Positions 16,171-24,331 of a DNA stretch of 64,000 nucleotides are shown in pieces. Source of the DNA: Kerstersia similis (GTDB lineage: Bacteria > Pseudomonadota > Gammaproteobacteria > Burkholderiales > Burkholderiaceae_B). The notes beneath the pieces were generated by a model, which was not told where the DNA came from, did not search any database, and was given only the letters and a program-made list of their open reading frames with translations. Position 1 is the stretch's first letter. Each line of letters opens with the position of its first letter. The stretch is from the NCBI RefSeq assembly GCF_965139615.1, contig NZ_CBCSIQ010000021.1, positions 6,045 to 70,044 of the forward strand, written 5' to 3'. Position numbers and translations under genes: made by a program.

Positions 16171-16947
16171 CTATTTCAGCCAATGGTCGCTGGCCTGCTT
16201 CAAGCCGCCACGCTTGTCCATCAGATCCCAGGCAAATTCCATGACCCGTACATAATCGGGATCATCGGCCGGCAGCATGAAACCCAGGTAGTTCTGAGGC
16301 GTCAGGGGTGTTTCGATGAACAGCGCCGTCAAGCGCGGATCGGCCTTGCTGTAATGCAAGGCCTCGTAGGTTTCCGTGATCATGACATCCCCCTTGCCCT
16401 CGGCGATCAGACCCGGAATTTCGGCGTTCTTTTCATGGGTACTGACTTGCGCCTGCCCCAGATTGGCCAGCACGAAAGCCTCATTGGTTCCACCCGGATT
16501 TTTGATCACCTTCACTTTCGGCTGGTTCAGGTCATCCAGCGACTGGTAGCGCTGGGCGTCACTGGTGCGCACCAATGCCACTTTGCCAAAAGGCGCATAA
16601 CCCGGCAGCATTTCCGCTTTGCCGATACGCGCTGCATTGCGAGTGATGCCACCGACAGCCACATCAAAACGATTGGCCTGCAGGTCAGGCATCAGATTCG
16701 GCCAGGACGTCTGCACATACTCCACCTTCAAGCCCAGATCCTTGGCCAGCTGCTCGATAAGGTCGATATCCAGTCCCTCATAGCTGCCCGCCTCGGTCTT
16801 CATGGCAAAGGGCCGATAGTCCCCCGGCGTACCGACTCGCAGGACCTTGCTGTCCATGATCGTATCCAGGCGAGGGCCGGCATTGGCAGCCGCGCCAAGT
16901 ACCAGGCCAGCCATCAGGCCGACGAAAATTTTGGGGATTTGTTTCAT
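16171..16947 (-). CDS. Periplasmic PheC-like cyclohexadienyl dehydratase or solute-binding protein
   Basis: The start is ATG 16947 with GAGGTGG upstream. The 258-residue product has a Sec signal peptide (KIFVGLMAGLVLGAAANA, cleavage near 23). It then shows LRVGTPGDYRPFA, YEGLDIDL, TSWPNLMPDL and IKNPGGTNE, which match periplasmic cyclohexadienyl dehydratase (PheC) more closely than ordinary amino-acid binding proteins. PheC converts prephenate to phenylpyruvate and arogenate to phenylalanine. No ABC permease or ATPase gene is adjacent, which favours an enzyme, and the neighbours quiC and aroQ are shikimate-pathway genes. A binding protein for a shikimate-type compound remains possible. It follows quiC by 74 bases. 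Confidence 0.7.
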   Translation of the reverse strand: MKQIPKIFVGLMAGLVLGAAANAGPRLDTIMDSKVLRVGTPGDYRPFAMKTEAGSYEGLDIDLIEQLAKDLGLKVEYVQTSWPNLMPDLQANRFDVAVGGITRNAARIGKAEMLPGYAPFGKVALVRTSDAQRYQSLDDLNQPKVKVIKNPGGTNEAFVLANLGQAQVSTHEKNAEIPGLIAEGKGDVMITETYEALHYSKADPRLTALFIETPLTPQNYLGFMLPADDPDYVRVMEFAWDLMDKRGGLKQASDHWLK

Positions 16948-17021
16948 GGGAGCCACCTCGGTTCTAGTTGGTATGGGAAAACGGTGCGCCCAAGGCCGCC
17001 ACATCCTGGCGGCAAGCTGCG

Positions 17022-18944
17022 TCACACCCGGCCGGCCTGCGCTCTGGCAGCCACCCGCGCCGAAGCATTGAGCACACCCATGCCGGCATAATCGCCCAGG
17101 CGTTGCACTGCTTCACAGAAAAAGTGCCCGGCAAGATTATCGGTATAGCAGTGCAGGTATTCACCGCCTGCATCCCGATCATAAAGCACGCCATGCTCGC
17201 GCAACCGTTCCAGCAAGGCCGGAGCAAGATCAAGGCGGCTGGCCAGATCATCGTAGTAGTTCTGTGAAACAGGCGTCATGGCGATTCCCGCCGCTTTCCA
17301 GGCACGTACGGTGGCGAATATGTCATTACTGGAAAACGCCAGATGATGCACGGCAACCCCTCCCTGCTGCTGTGCTGCTCTTGCCGTATCCGTGCTCAGG
17401 CTCTGCGAGACCGTCAGCACCAGCCTGAGGCTGCCATCGGCATTGGCGGCACTGGTGATATCCACCAGGCCATAGGGGTCGGCGAATTGCAGATTGTCGC
17501 CCTGCTTCAACCCCAGCACCGCCCGCGCGAACAGCGTCCAGGTATCGCGCTGGCCGATATTCATGCCCAGGGCCAGATAATCCAGCTTATCAATGGCGGC
17601 AGGTCCGGCACCGGCAGCGCCCCCCGTCTCTTCCAAGACAAAATCCGCGTCGAACAAGCCGTTGGGCGCCAGTTTTTCCGGCACGAAATAGACCACGATA
17701 CCGCCGGGAGAAACAATGGCTGGCAACACCACCTCCCCGGCCCCCACAGGACTCTCAAAACGGGCTGATTGCAAGGCCTGTGCCCGACTGAGCGCCCCTA
17801 CCGGATCCTGCGTATAGACACCCAGCGCGCATACGGATGCGCCGAAACTGCCAAAACGTTCGCGCGCAAACGACCCTGGCTGGGCGTTGAGGATTAATGC
17901 CACCTCGCCCTGGCGATACAGCACTGCCTGTTTGGAACGATGCGCCCCCGCGCGCCGGAACCCCATGCGCTCGAATACGGCTCCCAGCCCGGCGGCAGAT
18001 GCCTCATCAACGGCGAACTCCACAAAGCTCACACCGGAAAATACCGGTGCAGGAGGGGGGTTGAACAATTCAATCCGTGCTGCCGTCGCCTGGAACCTGG
18101 CTGCATTCTCCCCTGCCCCTGGCCGGGCCAGGCGCTCGCGGCCCCAGCTTTCCAGATACAGCAAGGAACGCATGGCATCCAGCGCCGTACGCCGATTCGG
18201 CGTTTCGCGGAACACGTCATTGAAGATTTCCAGGGAAAGCGGCCCGCTATAGCCTGCCAGCAACGTCTGCAGAAAGAAATTTTCGACATCCAGCTTTCCC
18301 TGCCCCGGGAAACAGCGGTGATGGCGGGCCCAATCAATGACATCCAGTGTCAGCAAGGGCGCATCGGCCATTTGCAGGAAAAAAATACGATCCCCTGGAA
18401 TATCGGCGATACCGGCGGGATCATCCTTCAGCGACAGAGTATGGAAACTATCAAGGATCAGGCCCAGATGCGGATGATCCGCCCGCTTGACGATGTCCCA
18501 TGCCTGGCCGTAGAGCCGGACATGGCGCCCCCAGGATAGCGCCTCGTAGCCGATACGAAGATTGCGGCGAGCCGCGCGCTCGGCCAGCTCAGCCAACTGG
18601 TCGGCGGCCAGCGCCGGATCATCAATGGCATGCGCAGACGTATTGGAGCAGCACAGCACCAGGCCGCAGCCCATTTCCTGCATGATGTCGAACTTGCGTT
18701 CGGCCCGCTCCAGACTGCGCGCCAGCAAGGCATCCGGCATGGCTTCGAAATCACGGAAAGGCTGGTACAGATCTACCGTCAAGCCAAGATCGGCCGCCAT
18801 ATGACGCAGGTCGCGGGCCGATCCCTGGAAGTGGATGAAATCGTTTTCGAACAATTCGATGCCATCAAAACCGGCGGCGGAAATTGCTTCCAGCTTTTCC
18901 CGCAGGGTTCCACTCAGGGAAACGGTTGCAATCGATCTACGCAT
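17022..18944 (-). CDS. quiC: 3-dehydroshikimate dehydratase fused to a VOC/HPPD-like domain (QuiC type)
   Basis: The 640-residue protein has two parts. Residues 1-265 form a sugar-isomerase-type TIM barrel whose metal ligands are visible as Glu134 (GYEALSW), Asp165 and His168 (LDSFHTL), Gln191 (QMADAP) and Glu239 (LSLEIFND), the pattern of bacterial dehydroshikimate dehydratases that make protocatechuate. Residues from about 290 to the end form two vicinal-oxygen-chelate repeats like 4-hydroxyphenylpyruvate dioxygenase, as in Pseudomonas QuiC1. It lies between aroQ and the PheC-like gene on one strand with short gaps. Together with AroQ it would convert dehydroquinate to protocatechuate. The role of the C-terminal domain is not certain even in studied homologues. 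Confidence 0.92.
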   Translation of the reverse strand: MRRSIATVSLSGTLREKLEAISAAGFDGIELFENDFIHFQGSARDLRHMAADLGLTVDLYQPFRDFEAMPDALLARSLERAERKFDIMQEMGCGLVLCCSNTSAHAIDDPALAADQLAELAERAARRNLRIGYEALSWGRHVRLYGQAWDIVKRADHPHLGLILDSFHTLSLKDDPAGIADIPGDRIFFLQMADAPLLTLDVIDWARHHRCFPGQGKLDVENFFLQTLLAGYSGPLSLEIFNDVFRETPNRRTALDAMRSLLYLESWGRERLARPGAGENAARFQATAARIELFNPPPAPVFSGVSFVEFAVDEASAAGLGAVFERMGFRRAGAHRSKQAVLYRQGEVALILNAQPGSFARERFGSFGASVCALGVYTQDPVGALSRAQALQSARFESPVGAGEVVLPAIVSPGGIVVYFVPEKLAPNGLFDADFVLEETGGAAGAGPAAIDKLDYLALGMNIGQRDTWTLFARAVLGLKQGDNLQFADPYGLVDITSAANADGSLRLVLTVSQSLSTDTARAAQQQGGVAVHHLAFSSNDIFATVRAWKAAGIAMTPVSQNYYDDLASRLDLAPALLERLREHGVLYDRDAGGEYLHCYTDNLAGHFFCEAVQRLGDYAGMGVLNASARVAARAQAGRV

Positions 18945-19004
18945 ATCTGGTCTTCTCTACAACATCGGCCTGCCGGCGCCTGCGCACCGGCATCAGGGCC
19001 GGAA

Positions 19005-19457
19005 TTACTTGCCTTGCAGGCGCACCAGGGCCTGAATGGCCAAGGCATAACCGTCAACGCCCATCCCCACAATGATGCCCCGCGCCGCAGGCGAGATATA
19101 GGAGTGGTGACGGAACGATTCGCGCGCATGCACATTGGAAATATGCAATTCAATCAGGCGCACGGCTGCCCCCTTGATTGCATCATGCAAAGCGATAGAA
19201 GTATGGGTATAGGCGCCAGGGTTCATGACCACACCAATGCAGCGCCCTGCCGCGATTTCGCGCCCGGCCTCCTGGATCCAGTCCACCAGGACACCTTCAT
19301 GGTTGCTCTGGCGGCATTCGACTTCCAGGCCGAACTTGGCCCCCTCTTCCTGGCAAAGCCGCTCAACGTCCGCCAGCGTTTCATGGCCATAGACAGCGGG
19401 TTCACGCGTACCCAACAGATTCAGGTTGGGACCATTGATAACAAGGATGCTTGCCAT
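19005..19457 (-). CDS. aroQ: 3-dehydroquinate dehydratase, type II
   Basis: The start is ATG 19457 (MASILVINGPNLNLLGTREP); the frame upstream lacks homology. The 150-residue product has the type II signatures: NGPNLNLLG, Tyr23 (AVYGHET) as the catalytic tyrosine on the lid, NPGAYTHTSIALHDA, and HISNVHARESFRHHS with the catalytic histidine. It dehydrates 3-dehydroquinate to 3-dehydroshikimate in the cytosol as a dodecamer. Its position directly ahead of quiC suggests a catabolic role (quinate use) besides or instead of aromatic biosynthesis. Confidence 0.97.
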   Translation of the reverse strand: MASILVINGPNLNLLGTREPAVYGHETLADVERLCQEEGAKFGLEVECRQSNHEGVLVDWIQEAGREIAAGRCIGVVMNPGAYTHTSIALHDAIKGAAVRLIELHISNVHARESFRHHSYISPAARGIIVGMGVDGYALAIQALVRLQGK

Positions 19458-19723
19458 GGGAAAAATCCAAAATCCAATAAGGAGAAAAAGGAAAAAGCCC
19501 GGTCTGTGCACCAGGGCTACGCAAGCTGCACCACCGTTGAACCGGCTGGATCAAAGCGGGTTCGGGCATTGATTCCTCCGCCCGGGCGGCACAAAGCAGC
19601 TAAGCATAGCGCCCGATACCGGCATAGCCTGCACTGGCAGACTGAAATTCAGCTGACAAAGCAGTGTAATAGCTGACCAAGCGAATATAATTATCAAATT
19701 CATTAATTCAAAAGACACGAATC
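19458..19723. promoter_or_regulatory. Divergent promoter region between aroQ and the LysR gene
   Basis: This 266-base spacer separates the divergent aroQ-quiC-pheC-like unit and the LysR regulator. A TATAAT at 19686-19691 is a good -10 for the LysR gene; its -35 is weak. The 11-base palindrome CTGAA-A-TTCAG at 19642-19652 fits a LysR operator half-site arrangement and lies between the two promoters. Confidence 0.55.
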
Positions 19724-20650
19724 ATGAATAATGAACCAGCCCTTATGGATCTGCGTGTTTTTTCCATCGCGGCCCGGCTGGGCAGCTTCGCCGCGGCCGC
19801 CAAAGACATAGGCAAATCGCCGGCCTATGTCAGCAAACGCATCGCCATTCTGGAACAGCAACTGGGTATCCGGCTGTTTCATCGAACCACTCGCCGCATT
19901 CATATCACGGAAGAAGGCGAGATGGTCTATGACTATGCGCGCCGCATCATTGAAAACATGACTTCCATGACGGAGCTGGTTGCCAGCAGCAAGCTGGAAC
20001 CCTCCGGACTGCTACGTATCGCCACCAGCATGCGGCTGGGACGCCATCATGTCGCACATATTCTCGCGATGCTGGAAGAGCGCTATCCAAAACTGGAAAT
20101 CTGGCTCGAGCTGCTGGATCGCCATGTCGATATTCTGGAAGAAGGCTATGACATCGATATCCGCGTCGGCGACCCCAAGCAACCGCACCTGATCGCACAC
20201 CGGATCACGCCCAGCCGCCGCATTCTGTGTGCGGCGCCCTCCTACATTGCCAAACGCGGCATGCCCCAGACCCTGGCGGACCTGGCCCAACATGAATGCC
20301 TGGTGTTCCGCGACCGGGAACAGGCATTCGGCGTCTGGCGCCTGCACGGCCCCAAAGGCCTGGAGACCGTCAAGGTGAATGGGCGTTATGGCTCCAATCA
20401 CAGTGATGTCGTACGCACCTGGGGAATCCGAGGGCTGGGCATTTTCATGCTGTCAGTCTGGGATATCGCGCGCTACATCGAAGATGGCAGCGTCATTCAG
20501 ATTCTGCCCGCCTACCAGGAATTTGCGGATGTCTGGGCCACGACCAGCAATCGCTCGGCCAATTCCGCCAAGGTCAAAGTTGCCATTGAATTCCTCAAGG
20601 AGCAGCTTTGCGACGGGCCCTATGCTTTGAATACCCGCGTCGTACCCTAA
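19724..20650 (+). CDS. LysR-family transcriptional regulator
   Basis: The 308-residue product has an N-terminal winged helix-turn-helix (residues 7-66: MDLRVFSIAARLGSFAAAAK..., SPAYVSKRIAILEQQLG, LFHRTTRR) and a type 2 periplasmic-binding-like effector domain from about 92 (SGLLRIATSMRLGR). It is divergent from aroQ-quiC-pheC-like, the classic arrangement for a regulator of the neighbouring operon. The inducer could be a quinate or shikimate compound, which is inference from position only. It ends 35 bases before the convergent asparaginase gene. Confidence 0.93.
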   Translation: MNNEPALMDLRVFSIAARLGSFAAAAKDIGKSPAYVSKRIAILEQQLGIRLFHRTTRRIHITEEGEMVYDYARRIIENMTSMTELVASSKLEPSGLLRIATSMRLGRHHVAHILAMLEERYPKLEIWLELLDRHVDILEEGYDIDIRVGDPKQPHLIAHRITPSRRILCAAPSYIAKRGMPQTLADLAQHECLVFRDREQAFGVWRLHGPKGLETVKVNGRYGSNHSDVVRTWGIRGLGIFMLSVWDIARYIEDGSVIQILPAYQEFADVWATTSNRSANSAKVKVAIEFLKEQLCDGPYALNTRVVP

Positions 20651-20684
20651 GCCCTGAAGGCAGGCCGTAGGACTGCGGGCCTGC

Positions 20685-21659
20685 TCAAAGGAAATGCGCC
20701 TGAATGACGCTGCGCTCGCGCGTTTCAGCCATGGCAAGCATCAGCAGCGTCCGAGCCTGCAAAGCGTCGTACAAGCCCGCTGCAACAAAACCCATAGCAT
20801 CGTCATCGACTTCTGCCGCACGCGTCACCCAGCCCGTCAGGCAGCGGCGCGAACGTACCACCACGGTTCCTTGCCTGGCGGCATCGGCCAGCGCAGCCAG
20901 ACAGGCCTGCGGCGCGTTCCCGTTGCCCATCCCGGCCAGCACCCAGCCATCCCACCCCAAATCCAGGCTGGCCTGCACCTGGGCGCAATCCATGCCTGCA
21001 TAGGCATACAGGATGCCTACCTTGGGCCAGCTTCCGGCATCCACAGGCAGCGCATAGCAACGGGCGTGCGGCGCCGACATGCCGGGGGTCCAGCAAATAT
21101 CCTTGCCAATAACGACGCCCAGCGGGCCGGCATCAGGAGAGGCAAAAGCGCGCAGACTGCTCGCCGCGATTTTCCTGACCCATTGCGCAGCGTGGATTTC
21201 CCCACCAAACACTACCATGACCTGACCATCGCCTGCAGCCGGTTCAGCCGCCAGCAGGACAGCATGGCGCAGATTGACCGGGCCATCGGCGTCAGCGGCA
21301 TCGGCCGGCCGCATTGCACCTGTCAGGACAACGTGAAAAGGCAGGCGCAATACCCGAGACAGAAAAAATGCAGTTTCCTCCAGGGTATCCGTCCCATGCG
21401 CCACGACAACCCCGTCCACCTCTCCTTGTGCCGCTGCAGCCAGGATTCGGGCGGCCAGCCTGTGCCAGATCGCCAGACTCATATCCTGGCTGCCAACACA
21501 GGCAATATCCTCTACCTCGACATGCAAGCCACTGTTTTCCAGGCCGGCCTGTGCCAGCAACGCCTGCCCGGCCATCTGCCCGGCCTGGTAGCCCCCATGG
21601 GCCGCCTGGCGGCCCGCAATGGTGCCGCCCGTGGCCAGCACCAGTATGCGGCGGCGCAT
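20685..21659 (-). CDS. L-asparaginase (type I/II family)
   Basis: The start is taken at ATG 21659 (MRRRILVLATGGTIAG); an in-frame ATG at 21671 would overlap parB. The 324-residue product carries both catalytic triad motifs: TGGTIAG (Thr13) and AHGTDTLEETA, plus LTGAMRPADAADADGP. No signal peptide is visible, so it should be cytosolic. It hydrolyses asparagine to aspartate and ammonia. It begins four bases after the parB stop and so probably forms the 3' end of the mnmG-rsmG-parAB transcript, an unusual partner for partition genes. Confidence 0.93.
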   Translation of the reverse strand: MRRRILVLATGGTIAGRQAAHGGYQAGQMAGQALLAQAGLENSGLHVEVEDIACVGSQDMSLAIWHRLAARILAAAAQGEVDGVVVAHGTDTLEETAFFLSRVLRLPFHVVLTGAMRPADAADADGPVNLRHAVLLAAEPAAGDGQVMVVFGGEIHAAQWVRKIAASSLRAFASPDAGPLGVVIGKDICWTPGMSAPHARCYALPVDAGSWPKVGILYAYAGMDCAQVQASLDLGWDGWVLAGMGNGNAPQACLAALADAARQGTVVVRSRRCLTGWVTRAAEVDDDAMGFVAAGLYDALQARTLLMLAMAETRERSVIQAHFL

Positions 21660-21663
21660 GGGC

Positions 21664-22734
21664 TCAGGCATCCAGCACGCTGCCCAGGCCCTGTTTTTCC
21701 AGCAAGGCGGACAGATGTTCCCAGCCATGGAAATCAATCACGATCTTGCCACGTTCACGAGCGCCGATCTTGAGCGTTACCTTGGTACCCAGCTGATCGG
21801 ACAGCGCCTCTTCCAAACGCAGGACATCCCGGCTGGGAGCCTTGCGCGTCCGCGTGGACTCCGTGAGCGTGCCGGCATCTTCCTGCAAGGCACGCGCTAC
21901 GAGTTTTTCAGCTTCACGTACCGTCAACGCCTTGGCCACGATGAAATTGGCAAGCTGGATCTGCCTGGCGGCATCCAGGGACAGCAAGGCACGGGCATGC
22001 CCCATGTCGATGTCACCCGCCAGCAACATGGTTTGCACCGGGCCAGCCAGATTCAGCAAGCGCAACAGGTTGCTGGTTGCCGAACGAGAACGTCCGATTG
22101 CCTGCGCAGCCAGTTCATGCGTCAGCCCAAATTCATCCAGCAGACGCCGCACACCATGAGCCTCTTCCAGAGGATTCAGATCCTCGCGCTGAATGTTTTC
22201 CACCAGCGCCATGATGGCGGCATGTTCATCCGGGACCTCCCGAACCAACACAGGGACTTCCTTGAGCCCGGCGATACCCGCAGCACGGAAACGCCGTTCA
22301 CCAGCGATGATTTCGTACTTGCCGGCATCCGGGCCCGTCAATGGGCGTACCAGCACGGGCTGCATGATGCCCTGCTCACGGATGGATGCCGCCAGCTCAT
22401 TGAGCGCGCCTTCGTCCATCCGTGTACGTGGCTGATACTTGCCCGGCACCAGTTGATCCAGGGCCAGGACCGAAGGAGACGCGCCTGGCGTGCTCGTCTG
22501 GGCGGCCGACTCGGTAATGGCAGCCAGGGCCGGGATATCCCCTCCCAGCAGCGCATCCAGACCACGCCCCAGGCCACGCGCCTTTTTGGCAGCGACAGCA
22601 GCCTTGGGCGCTGGCTTGGCGCTGGTCTTGGCCACTGCCTTGGCAGCAGCCGCCGTCCGGGTCGTCGTACGCTTGGCTGGCGACTGCGCCGGCGCTGTTG
22701 CGGTACCCACGTTCTTGTCAGCTTTGCTGGCCAT
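21664..22734 (-). CDS. parB: Chromosome partition protein ParB
   Basis: The start is ATG 22734 (MASKADKN) with GGAG upstream. The 356-residue product has a long Ala/Lys/Thr-rich N-terminal arm (residues 1-52), a ParA-stimulating segment GLGRGLDALL (54-63), the CTP-binding motif GERRFRAA (145-152), a central helix-turn-helix (about 180-235) and a C-terminal dimerisation domain. It loads at parS, three copies of which occur nearby, and slides as a CTP clamp. The arm is longer than in most homologues. It follows parA by 13 bases. Confidence 0.98.
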   Translation of the reverse strand: MASKADKNVGTATAPAQSPAKRTTTRTAAAAKAVAKTSAKPAPKAAVAAKKARGLGRGLDALLGGDIPALAAITESAAQTSTPGASPSVLALDQLVPGKYQPRTRMDEGALNELAASIREQGIMQPVLVRPLTGPDAGKYEIIAGERRFRAAGIAGLKEVPVLVREVPDEHAAIMALVENIQREDLNPLEEAHGVRRLLDEFGLTHELAAQAIGRSRSATSNLLRLLNLAGPVQTMLLAGDIDMGHARALLSLDAARQIQLANFIVAKALTVREAEKLVARALQEDAGTLTESTRTRKAPSRDVLRLEEALSDQLGTKVTLKIGARERGKIVIDFHGWEHLSALLEKQGLGSVLDA

Positions 22735-22747
22735 CCTCAACTCCTGT

Positions 22748-23545
22748 TCAACTCTTCGCGTTCACACGCTTGATCATTTCCGCACCAAAGGCAACATAGG
22801 CCTTGGCGCCACGCGAATTGCGGTCATAGACCACGCCAGGCAAACCATAGCTGGGCGCTTCGGCCAAACGCACGTTGCGTGGAATGACCGTCTTGAACAC
22901 CTTGTCGCCAAAGTGCGCTTCCAACTGCGCGGAGACCTGCTGCTGCAAGGTCACTCGCGGATCAAACATGACACGCAGCAAACCGATCAGACGCAACTCG
23001 GGATTGATGTTGTGATGCACCCGTTTTACGGTGTTCACCAGATCCGACAAGCCCTCCAGCGCAAAATACTCGCACTGCATCGGGATCAATACCCCATTTG
23101 CACATGCCAGGCCATTAAGCGTCAAAAGCGACAAGGTCGGCGGGCAATCAATCAGGATGAAATCGTACTCACCCGACACTTGCGACAAAGCCTGTTTCAG
23201 GCGCTGTTCGCGGTCGGTCATTTCCATCAGATCCATTTCCGCACCGGCCAACTCCCGATTGGAGGGCAGAACGTCATAGCCGCTGTCACCCGCCGATACG
23301 ATGGTGGAGGCAATATCTGCGGTACCGATCAACACCTGGTACAGCGTATCCTTCAGCGCATGCTTATCAACGCCACTTCCCATGGTGGCATTCCCTTGAG
23401 GGTCCAGATCGACCAGCAGCACTTTTTTCTTGTGCTGTGCCAGCCCCGCAGCAAGGTTGATTGCGGTCGTGGTCTTGCCCACGCCGCCCTTCTGGTTGGC
23501 GATGCAGAAAATTTTCGCCGCCCGGATTTTTTTCACTGTTTTCAT
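22748..23545 (-). CDS. parA: Chromosome partition ATPase ParA (Soj)
   Basis: The 265-residue product starts MKTVKKIRAAKIFCIANQKGGVGKTT with the deviant Walker A KGGVGKTT at 19-26. Walker A' LLVDLDPQGNAT and Walker B DFILIDCPPTLS are present. The short N-terminus without an HTH is typical of chromosomal type Ib ParA. It binds DNA non-specifically as an ATP dimer and is released by ParB, moving the origin. The ATG abuts the rsmG stop (TGAATG), giving tight coupling. Confidence 0.98.
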   Translation of the reverse strand: MKTVKKIRAAKIFCIANQKGGVGKTTTAINLAAGLAQHKKKVLLVDLDPQGNATMGSGVDKHALKDTLYQVLIGTADIASTIVSAGDSGYDVLPSNRELAGAEMDLMEMTDREQRLKQALSQVSGEYDFILIDCPPTLSLLTLNGLACANGVLIPMQCEYFALEGLSDLVNTVKRVHHNINPELRLIGLLRVMFDPRVTLQQQVSAQLEAHFGDKVFKTVIPRNVRLAEAPSYGLPGVVYDRNSRGAKAYVAFGAEMIKRVNAKS

Positions 23546-24331
23546 TCAACGATTTCCTTGCTGTACCGTCTGGACGCCTGCGCGCCCATCCTGGGAATAC
23601 TGAGATTCGGGTTGGGAGTCCCTTGCTGGCTCGACACCAGATACGGCTTCTGCTGAAACACTGCCTGGGCTGGCATGCAACCACAGCAGGCAACGCTCTC
23701 CTTCCAGTTCCGGCACCCGCAGCGTTTCTATTCTCTCAAGCTTCCAATCACCCACGGTGTCGAGAGCGTTGATTTCATCATCCGGCACTTTGCCTTTCAT
23801 CGCGACCATATAGCCGCCCTCTCGCACATGATGTCCAGACCAACTGGTGAAATCCACCAGCGACGCGAAAGCCCGGGATATCACGACATCGCACTGCTGG
23901 GCAGGCAAGCTTTCGATACGAGCATGACGCGATGACAAATTTTCCAATTTCAGGGTACCTGCCACCTGACGGATAAAAGCTGTCTTTTTTTCAACCGCAT
24001 CCACACACAGCACCGTCCAGTCGGGACGGACAATTGCCAGGACCACGCCCGGCAAACCGCCACCAGAACCGACGTCCATGATGGAAAGCGGCTTTGCGCC
24101 CGCATACCGTACCAATGGCGCCACAACACTCAGACTATCGTACAAATGCTGCACCAGCATTTTCTGAGGGTCACGAATCGCTGTCAGGTTGTATGTCTTG
24201 TTCCAGCGCAACATCAACTCAATATAGCGGCACAGCATTTCCGCCTGAGATTGCGACAAATCCAGGCCCAGTTCCCGTCCAACCGAGACAACCCGAGCCA
24301 CAGTGCCAGCTGCAAGACTCATGCCCGCCAT
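23546..24331 (-). CDS. rsmG: 16S rRNA (guanine527-N7)-methyltransferase RsmG
   Basis: The 261-residue product has the SAM-binding motif VGSGGGLPG and the family segments YNLTAIRDP and LVQHLYDSLSV. The start at ATG 24331 overlaps the mnmG TAA by one base (TAATG); a second in-frame ATG three codons later is an alternative. The C-terminus is extended by about 40 residues rich in Ser, Gln and Gly beyond the methyltransferase fold (SAEAVSGVEPARDS...), not usual for RsmG. The mnmG-rsmG-parA-parB order is conserved near origins. Confidence 0.96.
   Translation of the reverse strand: MAGMSLAAGTVARVVSVGRELGLDLSQSQAEMLCRYIELMLRWNKTYNLTAIRDPQKMLVQHLYDSLSVVAPLVRYAGAKPLSIMDVGSGGGLPGVVLAIVRPDWTVLCVDAVEKKTAFIRQVAGTLKLENLSSRHARIESLPAQQCDVVISRAFASLVDFTSWSGHHVREGGYMVAMKGKVPDDEINALDTVGDWKLERIETLRVPELEGERCLLWLHASPGSVSAEAVSGVEPARDSQPESQYSQDGRAGVQTVQQGNR

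Noticed and set aside
16171..17025. Start of the PheC-like gene at 17025 overlapping quiC
   Set aside because: The extra 26 residues lack a signal peptide, whereas the ATG at 16947 gives a proper signal peptide and ribosome site.
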